Shown here piece by piece: positions 6,806 through 14,100 of a DNA stretch of 18,318 nucleotides. This stretch comes from an uncultured Kineosporia sp. (GTDB lineage: Bacteria > Actinomycetota > Actinomycetes > Actinomycetales > Kineosporiaceae). The stretch is taken from the NCBI GenBank assembly GCA_937859855.1, contig CALMAR010000429.1, positions 455 through 18,772 of the forward strand. The letters run 5' to 3'. The translations under genes were made by a program, and so were the position numbers. The first letter of the stretch is position 1, and each line of letters starts with the position of its first letter. The notes beneath the pieces are model-generated. The model was not told the DNA's origin and searched no databases. It worked only from the letters and a program-made list of their open reading frames with translations.

Positions 6806-7023
6806 TGAGTGACCCTACGGCAGCGGCAGTTGCAGCAGCGAAACTGCGGGTGAGACTTCTCAACAAGAAGCACCAGGACGTGCCCACATGGTTGACCCAC
6901 CTGGCCGACAGCCGGCGCGGCTCCAAGGGCGAACAGTTGCCTAGGCCTGACAGCAAAGGGCAACTTTCAGCCATCCCCGCGCAGCGAGAAGCTGTCCCGG
7001 TGCACGGACGCCATGCCCAGTAG
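6805..7023 (+). CDS. Small basic protein, paralogue of the 7176 gene
   Basis: The gene encodes 72 residues from ATG at 6805, overlapping the upstream stop by one base, with GGGAG about 9 nt before the start. Residues 6-37 are a helix-rich basic block (AAAVAAAKLRVRLLNKK, then PTWLTHLADSR). The same block recurs in the protein at 7176, with about 18 of 32 positions identical. The C-terminal half is polar and looks unstructured. No family is recognised. Coupling to the 6473 gene suggests co-expression. A small adaptor, antitoxin or nucleic-acid-binding peptide would all fit a short basic helix, but nothing in the sequence decides between them. Confidence 0.6.
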   Translation: MSDPTAAAVAAAKLRVRLLNKKHQDVPTWLTHLADSRRGSKGEQLPRPDSKGQLSAIPAQREAVPVHGRHAQ

Positions 7024-7175
7024 ACAAATCGGGTAAGCCGTTAGGCCGACGGCGTTGCCTTTGGCTAGATCTGCTGGAAAGCAGTACAAGCCCACCGACA
7101 GTAACTCTGGGCTGAGTGTCAGGTCGAAGGACCCAAGCGCTGGTCCCATCGCATCTGCCGCTGACTGGAGACTCC

Positions 7176-7379
7176 ATGCCTGGATGGGTTCGGCCACGAT
7201 ATGCCAAGCCGGCAGCTGTTGCAGCGGCGCGTTTGCGCCTTCGTATCCTGCAGAAGAATAGGGAGCCAGCTCCTGCCTGGCTTGAAAACCTTGCCCATTC
7301 CCGACCTCATGAGGATCTTGCGGCTCAACCTGCATCTGTGCATCATTTGAGGCTTACCCGCGATTTGAAACCACGCTGA
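7176..7379 (+). CDS. Small basic protein, paralogue of the 6805 gene
   Basis: The gene encodes 67 residues from ATG at 7176, with GGAG five bases upstream. Residues 12-43 (PAAVAAARLRLRILQKNR, then PAWLENLAHSR) align without gaps to residues 6-37 of the 6805 product. The invariant features are AAVAAA, LR.R, K, P.WL, LA and SR. The flanking ends do not align, so only the central block is conserved, as expected if that block is the functional part. The 152 bp between the two genes show no coding signal. An in-frame start at 7116 exists but adds 20 residues absent from the paralogue. Function unknown. Confidence 0.6.
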   Translation: MPGWVRPRYAKPAAVAAARLRLRILQKNREPAPAWLENLAHSRPHEDLAAQPASVHHLRLTRDLKPR

Positions 7380-7653
7380 AGCTCCCCAACCACGCATCAT
7401 CGATGTGGTGGCCACTCTCGCTCGCGCCAGCTGTCGCTCCTCACCCCTACTAGAGCTCCTTCAAACCCACGCGCGCTCGCTTGGCCAGCTGCCTGCGCCG
7501 CGTGCTTCGCGCTTGCACCTTTACTTCACGCACATCCTCATCTCGGCATGTGCGGATACTGACGACCTGGCTGTCCAACACGCATGCAGGGGTCTAGCTG
7601 ACAGGGGATGAAGGCGTAGGGGCGGAGGTTGTGGTGTGCACTCTGCCGCTGGC
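7380..7653. other. Gene-free stretch before repeat C
   Basis: Several short open frames occur, none with a start signal, family motif or paralogue. Nothing is recognised until the GTGGGACAC pair at 7654. Confidence 0.4.
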
Positions 7654-7810
7654 GTGGGACACGTCGTGGGACACAGTTCGCGTTCCTGCAGTTCGCTGAG
7701 TTCGTTCGGAGCGTTGGGATGTACGCCAGCGCCTGCTCAGATCGTTGTGAGGGGTGCAGCGTGTTCCTCGTAATGAATAGGTCGTGGGTTCGATTCCCAC
7801 AGGCGGCTCC
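7654..7810 (+). repeat. tRNA-Thr(CGT) 3'-half repeat, copy C, best preserved, with upstream arm
   Basis: The tRNA part is 7767-7810: CTCGTAA loop (anticodon CGT), TGAAT, AGGTC, GTGGG-TTCGATT-CCCAC, AGGCGGC, T and CC. The upstream arm has two GTGGGACAC motifs 12 bp apart (7654, 7666), then CGCGTT, TTCGCTGAGTTCGT and GTTGTGAGGGGTGCAGCGTG. Copies B and E carry recognisable versions in the same order and spacing. The tRNA part is followed by an intact terminator. No 5' tRNA half is present. A further GTGGGACAC lies downstream at 7870-7878. Confidence 0.9.
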
Positions 7811-7815
7811 GAAAT

Positions 7816-7845
7816 ACGCCCAGCTCAGAGCCATGAGCTGGGCGT
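7816..7845 (+). terminator. Intrinsic terminator of the tRNA-Thr remnant
   Basis: ACGCCCAGCTCA (7816-7827) pairs perfectly with TGAGCTGGGCGT (7834-7845) around a 6-nt loop, and is followed by TTCGTCT. It lies 6 bases after the tRNA CC, where a tRNA terminator belongs. The equivalent sequence after copies A, D and E keeps the left arm but has lost the right arm. Confidence 0.85.
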
Positions 7846-7962
7846 TTCGTCTGTGAAGTCAGATCCGCCGTGGGACACAGTCCGCGCGGCCAGCTACGTT
7901 CCGGCCATGCCTTCGCAGTCGATCGAGCCTCTGCCGAGCGGAACCTCCGCGCGGTCGTGCGT

Positions 7963-8091
7963 GGTCTGGTTCGCGGCGACGCAGAAGACGCAGCCGAGCC
8001 GCCGGCCGTCCAGTTCGGCGATCCACGTGCCTCGCAGCCGGGGTCGTGGCCGTCGGCGTAGTCCGCCACGATCCCGGGCCATTAGAGCTTC
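7963..8091 (-). pseudogene. GNAT acetyltransferase fragment with two frameshifts
   Basis: Three short minus-strand pieces join as SEALMAR-IVADYADGHDPGCEA-TWIAELDGRRLGCVFCVA. This matches the central part of the GNAT domain of MarR-GNAT-type proteins, where (A/T)WIAExDGRRxGCVFCV leads into the acetyl-CoA-binding site. An extra G in a CGGG run near 8072-8076 and a lost base near 8029 shift the frame out and back. The acetyl-CoA loop (RGxGxG) is missing: after VAANQT the sequence no longer resembles the family. Only about 43 residues survive. It abuts the TetR remnant head-to-head at 8091. Confidence 0.6.
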
Positions 8092-8093
8092 GC

Positions 8094-8603
8094 TATGTCC
8101 TTGCGCCCACTGGCCGAGGCCATCGGTTCCAGCCCGCGAGTGCTGTTGTTCGGAGGCGGCGAGCCACTCCCAGATCCGCTCCAGGGGGTGTGCGGGTGAT
8201 CGGTTGCCCATGTTGGGGACCGCATCCAGGAAAAGCCACCTCATCCTGGCGTGCCCGCCTCAGTACGGCGCGGATCAGGCCGTCCTTGGTGCCGAACAGG
8301 AACATCGAAGGACCTTTGAATCTCTGGATCGAGGCCGACGGCCGCTCGCTGTCCGCTCCGGACGGGCCTTGGGGCGCCTTCGCGACGCAGACCGTCGAGG
8401 ACTGGCTAGCTCTGATGCGCAGGCCGTTCATGAACGCAGCAGACAATCGACCCAGCCGAGTCAACGACACTGTCGACCTGGCCGTCCTCCGTGGCTTGAT
8501 GCTCGACCTGCTGGCAACCGGCGATCATGTACGCACGACGGCCGCTCTCCACGCACGCCTCAATTGGCCACCCAAGGACGCCGGCCACGACATGCCCAGC
8601 TGA
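8094..8603 (+). pseudogene. TetR-family regulator remnant with an internal inversion
   Basis: Three pieces of one TetR protein are found in order but not in one orientation. Plus strand 8094-8151 gives MSLRPLAEAIGSSPRVLLF (second half of the HTH). Minus strand 8300 to 8152 gives LFGTKDGLIRAVLRRARQDE, then (after one extra A in the 8231-8234 run) FLDAVPNMGN and LERIWEWLAAS. Plus strand from 8301 gives EHRR, then (after a one-base shift near 8312) LNLWIEADGRSLSAPDGPW and FATQTVEDWLALM, continuing to a stop at 8603. Together these follow the usual TetR order: HTH, LFGxKDGL, WLA..EHR, and DGPWxxFAxxTVxDWLAL. The first HTH helix is missing on the left. The gene cannot encode a working repressor as it stands. 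Confidence 0.7.
8152..8300. other. Inverted 149-bp segment inside the TetR remnant
   Basis: Reading this segment on the opposite strand restores continuity of TetR motifs on both sides: VLLF to LFGTKDG on the left, and WLAAS to EHRR on the right. The outer flanks are inverted short repeats, TGTTC (8147-8151) and GAACA (8301-8305), which could have mediated the inversion. Boundaries are accurate to a few bases. Confidence 0.65.
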
Positions 8604-8829
8604 TCGCGGCTACTTAGAGACTGGTCGCAGGGACGGCATGGTGGCGGACAATATCGGCGGCCGGTAGGAGAATCGTCAGCAACTACTCGGCAACTAGGTC
8701 GGGCGAGTATTGGGGCCGCAGCGTCGCGACGCAGGCGCCCGCCCTGTGGACGAGGTGTCGATCGGCCCGGACCGGCTCGAACTCGCTCAAGGTTGCGCCC
8801 GATGAGCGAGCGATATCGAGGAGAATGCA

Positions 8830-9681
8830 GTGCTCGATGATTCGTTCCGCTCCCCTGAACTGGCCGAACGCTTCTGCAACGACTACGACGAGTTGATCCG
8901 TCGCTGGCCGGCCGGAACCGTCTCGCTCGACGTCGGCGGCCGGTTCGGCACCACCCGAGTGCACCGGGTCGGACCGATCGGAGCGCCGACGGTTGTGCTG
9001 TTGCACGGTGGCGGCACGACCTCCGCTGCGTGGTTCTCGCTCGCCACGGAATTGGCCGCAGATCTCGACGTGGTGGCACCCGATCGCATCGGCGATGCCG
9101 GATACAGCATTGCCGCCGGTGAACCGATTCGCCGTCCGGAAGACCTGAGTGCCTGGGTGGACGAACTGCTGGATGCGCTCGCGATCGCGCGAGCAACGTT
9201 GGTAGGGCACTCCTACGGTGGATGGATCGCGCTCACCTGTGCGACGAATCTCGCCCGGGTCCAGCGGTTGGTGTTACTGGACCCGACGAGTTGCTTCGCT
9301 GGGCTGCGAATCGGCTACCGACTACGCGCTCTTCCGGTGTTCGCCCACCCGAGCGAGGCCCGGATGCGTGCGTTGCTCGAATGGGAGGAGCAGGGCACAC
9401 CGATCGACCCGGTGGGCCAGAGCCTGACCGCGCTCGGCGGCGGCGAGTTCCGGGCGGAGCGGATCGTCCTACCTCACGTGATCAGGAAGGATGTCACCGT
9501 GCCTACGGTAGTTGTGCTGGCCGCCCGCAGCCGCGCCCACGACATCCGAAAAGTCGCTGATGCAGCTCGGTTACGCGTGCCGCGGGCGCACATCACAATC
9601 TTGTCGGAGGCCACGCACCACACCCTGCCGATCAGCGACGCCCACCACGTGGCAGCCGCCATCCGCCGAAATACCCGATGA
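8830..9681 (+). CDS. Alpha/beta-fold hydrolase
   Basis: The protein has 283 residues from GTG at 8830, with AGGAG ending 6 nt upstream. It has the alpha/beta-hydrolase core: VVLLHGGG (55-62) with the oxyanion HGGG, strand-4 region DVVAPDRIGDAGYS (80-93), nucleophile elbow GHSYGG with Ser128, VLLDP (148-152), and H263/H264 in ATHHTLP as the catalytic base. The acid is probably D238 in SRAHD. A cap region lies around 155-215. There is no signal peptide, so it is cytoplasmic; substrates could be esters, lactones or epoxides and cannot be told. It is intact and stands alone between repeats C and D, apart from the decayed GNAT/TetR fragments upstream. The family is certain; the specific reaction is unknown. 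Confidence 0.9.
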   Translation: MLDDSFRSPELAERFCNDYDELIRRWPAGTVSLDVGGRFGTTRVHRVGPIGAPTVVLLHGGGTTSAAWFSLATELAADLDVVAPDRIGDAGYSIAAGEPIRRPEDLSAWVDELLDALAIARATLVGHSYGGWIALTCATNLARVQRLVLLDPTSCFAGLRIGYRLRALPVFAHPSEARMRALLEWEEQGTPIDPVGQSLTALGGGEFRAERIVLPHVIRKDVTVPTVVVLAARSRAHDIRKVADAARLRVPRAHITILSEATHHTLPISDAHHVAAAIRRNTR

Positions 9682-9740
9682 CATAATCAGGGTCGTAAGA
9701 TCAGGATCTGAGGAATGTCAAGCACGGGCGGACTGACGTT

Positions 9741-9780
9741 CCGGGTTCGATTCCCACAGGCGGCTCCGACAAAGGCCCAG
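9741..9780 (+). repeat. tRNA-Thr 3'-end repeat, copy D, most eroded
   Basis: Only the T loop and acceptor remain (GGGTTCGATTCCCACAGGCG then GCTCC, 9743-9767), followed by GACAAAGGCCCAGGT as after copies A and E. The anticodon part is gone. The T stem is CCGGG/CCCAC, so mispaired. It lies about 60 bp after the hydrolase stop. Confidence 0.75.
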
Positions 9781-9826
9781 GTAAGACGTGGCCGAGGAGG
9801 GTCCAGGACTTTGTACGCTGGACACT

Positions 9827-10504
9827 TCAGACTCCTGCGGCCGGCGCGGTCACGTGCATGGAACGACGGAGTAGGACTATGGAGAGTGCGAGGACCCAGA
9901 TCCAGAAGAATAGGTAGGGCAGCAACCAGATCTGGTTCGTCCATACAGCCCGGCTCAACACCAAACCGGTGCCTGCGGCTATCGCCCACCAGCCCGTCCA
10001 GCGAGGAACGAAGCCATGGGAGGCGATCACCCAGCCGCAGCAGATGGCGAAGCTGCCGAGGGCGATCCATGCGTTGGAGAACGCGACGTTGGACTGGTCG
10101 AATGCGGTCCTGGCGATCTGCGGGTCGAGAGCGGCCGACCGGTCTGGCACTGCGTCCGGCTTGGTAGCTAGCACGACGGCCACGAGGACGACTCCGGAGA
10201 ACGCCGCGATGTTGGACCTCCACGGTGGGTCACCTTCAATGCCACGCAGCAGGGTGCACAGACTGACGACGAACCACACCAGCGAGACCAATCCGACCGA
10301 GAAGACGAAGCGTCCGAACGCCGCTGGACCGGTGTTGATGGAGCGGAAGTAGTTGAGAATCTGCACGGCGCTGCCGTCGAATGTCGGCTCCTGCCCGGAG
10401 AGGGTCAGAGCAGGCACGAACAGCAGGACCATGGTCGCGATCCCGGTCAACCCCGTGACCCGCAGCAGCGGCGGTGCGATGTGGCGGTTCTGGTCCGAGG
10501 TCAT
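9827..10504 (-). CDS. Six-helix membrane protein, second gene of a pair
   Basis: The protein has 225 residues from ATG at 10504, which overlaps the upstream gene stop in ATGA. Predicted membrane helices lie at about 17-37, 66-88, 98-115, 143-163, 170-185 and 190-213. Helix borders are rich in Trp and Arg (WAIAAG, AVWTNQIW, FFWIWVLAL), and a polar loop at 38-60 contains TFDGSAVQILNYFRS. It loosely resembles DUF4386-like integral membrane proteins, which I cannot confirm. It is translated together with the 10501-11157 gene. The pair is divergent from a histidine kinase/response regulator pair and could be its target, but adjacency is the only support. The longer upstream frame on this strand lies over the partner gene and is a shadow. 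Confidence 0.8.
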   Translation of the reverse strand: MTSDQNRHIAPPLLRVTGLTGIATMVLLFVPALTLSGQEPTFDGSAVQILNYFRSINTGPAAFGRFVFSVGLVSLVWFVVSLCTLLRGIEGDPPWRSNIAAFSGVVLVAVVLATKPDAVPDRSAALDPQIARTAFDQSNVAFSNAWIALGSFAICCGWVIASHGFVPRWTGWWAIAAGTGLVLSRAVWTNQIWLLPYLFFWIWVLALSIVLLRRSMHVTAPAAGV

Positions 10505-11157
10505 CGCGGGAGACGCTGGATCGCCCGGCCGAGCACGACGTAGAGCGCCATCCATGCCATGATCGCCAGTCGGCCGCCGACGAAGGAGTCCGTCGCGAGG
10601 GCCGGGGTAAGGCCGACGAAGACGAAGAGTCCTAGTGCCAGTAAAATCCACGGCAGCCGGCCCAGGACGTGCTGGCGCAGCAGGACGACTCCGGCCATCA
10701 CCATGCCGACTCCGATCATCAGCACCGGCACGCTGTACAGGCTGCTGACCGTCGTCCCCAGCACGGAGTTGTTGATCGTGGTGGCGGCCGACATCGCGAC
10801 CAGCTCCATCAGCGCAAGTAGGCCCAGTCCCGCGGTGGCGGCGACGAGGGCCCAGTGCGCCAGCCTTGCCCGACGTACTTCGGGGGTAGCCGCTACCGCA
10901 CCGACGGACGCGACGAGAGGCAGGTGCTGCAGGAAGAACGTGGCCTGCGCAATGACATACCAACTGGAGGTGAACGGGAAGCTGTACCTGATGTCGGGGA
11001 CTTGGTGCGGCCACGCCAGCACCGCGGCTCCCTGTGCCACTCCGACGAGGCTGGCCACTACGCACCACTTTCCGAGGCGCATCAGATTTGCCGCCATGAC
11101 GGGCTGGGCAGGCTTGGCTGTCCTCCCGGTCGTCGTTCTGGTCGTCGTTCTGGTCAT
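10501..11157 (-). CDS. Six-helix membrane protein, first gene of a pair
   Basis: The protein has 218 residues from ATG at 11157, with a very strong Shine-Dalgarno (GAGGAGGAG) directly upstream, which settles the start against the longer open frame to 11469. The N-terminus is a Thr/Arg repeat (MTRTTTRTTTGRTAK). Predicted membrane helices lie at about 27-49, 66-90, 101-125, 140-160, 167-190 and 196-212. No catalytic motif is seen and no family is recognised. It leads a two-gene operon with the 10504-9827 gene (4-nt overlap). The upstream neighbour is the divergent kinase gene, 129 bp away, so both may share control by that two-component system. Confidence 0.8.
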   Translation of the reverse strand: MTRTTTRTTTGRTAKPAQPVMAANLMRLGKWCVVASLVGVAQGAAVLAWPHQVPDIRYSFPFTSSWYVIAQATFFLQHLPLVASVGAVAATPEVRRARLAHWALVAATAGLGLLALMELVAMSAATTINNSVLGTTVSSLYSVPVLMIGVGMVMAGVVLLRQHVLGRLPWILLALGLFVFVGLTPALATDSFVGGRLAIMAWMALYVVLGRAIQRLPR

Positions 11158-11286
11158 CGGCTCCTCCTCATGGTCGACATCGCGACAGTAGGAAAGCCTG
11201 ATGAGCTGGGGCATCGGGCTGCACACCTGTTGGCGATACGTGCTGGCACGGACGTCGCTACCTCCGCCTCCTGACACAATCGGGGT
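11158..11286. promoter_or_regulatory. Divergent promoter region, membrane pair and kinase
   Basis: The 129 bp separate two divergent starts. For the minus-strand operon, TACTGT about 30 bp upstream of the ATG is a possible -10. For the kinase, CACAAT (11275-11280) lies 6 nt before the ATG, which would give a leaderless or near-leaderless mRNA. No clear response-regulator dyad was identified. Confidence 0.35.
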
Positions 11287-13245
11287 ATGCCACCTGAGGC
11301 AGCCCGACGAGTGGCGGCGGGCATCGTCGCGGTGGTCTTTGTGCTCGAGGTGGCGACCGTCTGCCTCACTGTGGGCGGCCACGGCCTCACTGAGGCGGTG
11401 CTGTATCTGATCTACGCCGTCACCCAGTCCGCGGCCGGTGCCCTGATCGTGCACCGCTTCCACCGGCACCTGATCGGCTGGCTACTCCTGCTGTACGCGC
11501 TGCTCAGCGCCGTGGTCGCCGACTTCGCGCTGGCCTACGGAATCCGCGCCGCCCGGGAGGGATGGCCCCTCGCATCCATCGCCCAGCTCCTCGGTCTGAC
11601 GAACTGGATCTTTGCGGCGTCCGGTCTGATACTGCTGTTCCTACGTTTTCCTGACGGCAGGCTGCGGGATCGCCGGTGGCGCCCGGTGATGTGGATATGG
11701 GGAGCCGGTGCCGTCCTCGCTATCCCCGGATGGGCGCTGAATCCGCGACTCGGCGACGACTTTGTCGGCGGTGAGAACCCGTACGCTCACGGCGGGTTTC
11801 CCGCAGGCCAGTTCTTCGGTGTGGGTGTGGCGCTGGTCAGCGTCGCGCTCGTCGCATCCGTCGCGGCCCTCGTCGTCCGGCTGCGACAAGCGCGTGACGC
11901 CGAGCGAGATCAGCTCAAATGGGTCGTCTTCGCTGCCGCGGTAGTGGGTGTCGTCTTGCCGACATCGGCCGCGCTGTGGACGGTCTGGGCCCCGATCCAG
12001 CTGCTGGCAGCGATCGCCCTTGTCCTGCTGCCGATCAGCGCCTGCGTCGCCATCCTGCGGCACCGGCTCTACGACGTCGACCTCGTGATCACCCGAACCG
12101 TCGCCTACGCCGTCATCGCCGTACTGCTTGCTGCGGCGTACATCGCGGTGTCGTCGTCCGTAACCGGATTGGTCTCCGGATCAGTCGCCGATGCCGCTGC
12201 CGCATTGATCGTGGCCGTGACGTTCCGGCCAGTGCACGACACGGTCCAGTCCCTCGCGGACCGGTGGTTGCGACCGGCCCGCCACCGCGCCGTAATCGCG
12301 ATCTCACACTTTGTCGAGGCCCTACGCCGCGGAGACGCCACCGTGTCGGAGCTTCAGGCCGCCATTCGCAAGGCACTTCGCGACGAACGGCTGACACTTG
12401 TGCTCGAGCTGCCGGACGGCGCGGTCGTCGACCCTGAAGGACGCGAGTCGCCTTCAACCACACCGGCAGCCGAAACGCACGGCGCCGGGCGCCGGACACT
12501 GCGACTGCCGACCGCTGCCGGCGCCACCGCCGCAATCGGTCACCGCGCCGGTGACGAGCGACTAGTGGCCACCGTGGCCGACGCCGGCGCGCTGGCCATC
12601 GAGATCGCGGCGTTGGAAGTCCAGCTGCGGCGACACCTCCTCGAGGTCGAGGCATCGAGGCGGCGCATCCAGTCCGTGGCCGATGAGGAGCGCCGGCGGA
12701 TCGCCCGCGACCTTCACGATGGCGCCCAGCAGCGGCTCGTCGCCATCGGACTGGCGCTCCGGCACGCCCAGCTTCAGGCCAACCCGGCGCTGGGGACGGC
12801 GATCGACGACGCGGTGGCCCAGCTGGCCTCATCGATCGAGGAGTTGCGTGAGTTGGCTGGTGGACTCCGCCCCGGATCACTCGACGACGGCCTCGGCGTG
12901 GCCCTTCGCGAGCTCGCGGCCCGCACGCCGGTCCGGCTCGACGTGTCCGCGTTGCCTGAGCGGTTGCCCAGCCACATCGAGATGGCGGCGTACTTCATCG
13001 CGTGCGAGGCGGTAACGAATGCCGTCAAACACGCCGGCGCAAGCAAGATATCGCTGACACTCGCCCAGGAGGCCGGCTCGCTGGTCGTCAGGGTCATGGA
13101 CGACGGCTGCGGGGGTGCCGAGGCCCACCGCGGCACCGGGCTTCTCGGCCTCGCCGACCGCATCCGCGCCCACCATGGACACCTTCGGGTGGACTCGCCC
13201 CTCGGCGGAGGCACCTGTCTCGAGGCGCGGCTGCCGTGCGGGTGA
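11287..13245 (+). CDS. NarL-type sensor histidine kinase (HisKA_3)
   Basis: The protein has 652 residues. The first ~315 residues are a multi-helix membrane sensor (about 8-9 helices), with the actinobacterial hallmarks FPDGRLRDRRWRPV (121-134) and AILRHRLYDVDLVITRTVAY (255-274). A cytoplasmic linker (about 335-455) follows. The HisKA_3 box ADEERRRIARDLHDGAQQRL contains the phospho-acceptor His477. The HATPase_c domain shows the N box ACEAVTNAVKHA (N578), G1 box MDDGCGG (D605, D606) and G2 box GTGLLGLADRI. All residues needed for autophosphorylation are present. The signal is unknown. It overlaps the response-regulator gene, so the two form one operon. The ATG at 11287 is chosen because the membrane region begins immediately after it. 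Confidence 0.92.
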   Translation: MPPEAARRVAAGIVAVVFVLEVATVCLTVGGHGLTEAVLYLIYAVTQSAAGALIVHRFHRHLIGWLLLLYALLSAVVADFALAYGIRAAREGWPLASIAQLLGLTNWIFAASGLILLFLRFPDGRLRDRRWRPVMWIWGAGAVLAIPGWALNPRLGDDFVGGENPYAHGGFPAGQFFGVGVALVSVALVASVAALVVRLRQARDAERDQLKWVVFAAAVVGVVLPTSAALWTVWAPIQLLAAIALVLLPISACVAILRHRLYDVDLVITRTVAYAVIAVLLAAAYIAVSSSVTGLVSGSVADAAAALIVAVTFRPVHDTVQSLADRWLRPARHRAVIAISHFVEALRRGDATVSELQAAIRKALRDERLTLVLELPDGAVVDPEGRESPSTTPAAETHGAGRRTLRLPTAAGATAAIGHRAGDERLVATVADAGALAIEIAALEVQLRRHLLEVEASRRRIQSVADEERRRIARDLHDGAQQRLVAIGLALRHAQLQANPALGTAIDDAVAQLASSIEELRELAGGLRPGSLDDGLGVALRELAARTPVRLDVSALPERLPSHIEMAAYFIACEAVTNAVKHAGASKISLTLAQEAGSLVVRVMDDGCGGAEAHRGTGLLGLADRIRAHHGHLRVDSPLGGGTCLEARLPCG

Positions 13246-13877
13246 TCATCGCCGAGGACCAGGTCCTGCTGCGCGAGGGACTCGTTCGGCTCTTCGGCGA
13301 CCTCGGACACGAGGTCACCTCGGCGCTGGGAGACGTCACCGTCCTTGAGCAGCGCGTCCGGGCCGACGACCCCGACCTCGTCGTGCTGGACATCAGGATG
13401 CCACCCACCCACACCGACGAAGGTGTCACGGCCGCTCGCACCATCAAGACCGACCGGCCCGACCTGGGCGTCCTCCTCCTGTCCCAGCACGTCGAGACCG
13501 GCTCGACTGCTGACCTTCTCGGCCGCCCGGCGTTCGGTTACCTGCTCAAGGACCGGGTGCTGGACGTGCGCGAGTTCGTCGACACCTGCGAGCGGATCGC
13601 CGGCGGCGGCTCCGCCCTCGACCCGAAGGTCGTCGCTGCGCTCATCGCCGGCCGCGAGGCCTCACCACTGGCTTACCTTTCCGAGCGCGAGCGTCAGGTG
13701 CTGGCCCTGATGGCGGAAGGGCTCAGCAACACCGCGATCGCTGACCGGCTCCTCCTCAGCGCCCGCACGGTCGAGGCCCACGTCGCCCACCTGTTGGCCA
13801 AACTCGACATCCCCGACTCCCAGGAGACCAACCGACGCGTCCTCGCCGTACTCACCTGGCTGCGCAATGCGCACTGA
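13236..13877 (+). CDS. LuxR/NarL-family response regulator
   Basis: The protein has 213 residues from GTG at 13236, overlapping the kinase end by 10 nt; the next GTG at 13242 is an alternative. The receiver domain (1-115) has acidic residues E7 and D8 (RVIIAEDQ), the phospho-acceptor D52 (LVVLDIRMP) and K105 (YLLKD). The LuxR-type HTH is at about 146-203: LSERERQVLALMAEGLSNTA, then RTVEAHVAHLLAKLDI. This is the cognate partner of the upstream kinase. It would bind DNA as a phosphorylated dimer; candidate targets are the divergent membrane-protein operon and its own promoter, an inference from position. One oddity: the position usually holding the receiver Thr/Ser reads LLLSQHVE, a normal Ser variant. 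Length is typical. Confidence 0.92.
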   Translation: MRVIIAEDQVLLREGLVRLFGDLGHEVTSALGDVTVLEQRVRADDPDLVVLDIRMPPTHTDEGVTAARTIKTDRPDLGVLLLSQHVETGSTADLLGRPAFGYLLKDRVLDVREFVDTCERIAGGGSALDPKVVAALIAGREASPLAYLSERERQVLALMAEGLSNTAIADRLLLSARTVEAHVAHLLAKLDIPDSQETNRRVLAVLTWLRNAH

Positions 13878-13940
13878 TCAACGTGCCGAGCCGGAATCGT
13901 AGGGGCCTTGTCTCGCGAGGAGCATGGAATCGGGCGCGGA

Positions 13941-14100
13941 ATCCGATCCTGCGAACCTGCGGGTCGCTGGGTGCGCCCAGTGCGCTGAGGTGTACGGATG
14001 TGACTGCTCAGTGCGTTGTGAGAGCCGCAGCGTCTGCCACGTAAAGAATAGGTCGTGGGTTCGATTCCCACCGGCGGCTCCGACAAACGCCCAGTTCAGA
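13941..14100 (+). repeat. tRNA-Thr 3'-half repeat, copy E, with upstream arm
   Basis: The tRNA part is 14038-14081, with loop CACGTAA (one change from CTCGTAA), AAGAAT, AGGTC, an intact T arm and CGGCGGC. It is followed by CGACAAACGCCCAGTTCAGA. Upstream, CGAACCTGCGGGTCGCTGGG and CAGTGCGTTGTGAGAGCCGCAGCGT align with the arms of copies B and C at the same distances. The GTGGGACAC motif is not kept here. Confidence 0.8.

Noticed and set aside
7405..7611. 68-codon plus-strand open frame before repeat C
   Set aside because: No ribosome binding site, no homology to the neighbouring small paralogues and no domain features.
7594..7834. Short minus-strand frames encoding GIEPTTYSLRG- or WESNPRPIHYE-type peptides at the repeats
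   Set aside because: These are translations of tRNA-Thr sequence, a well-known class of spurious annotated proteins; they recur at repeats A, B, C and E only because the repeat does.
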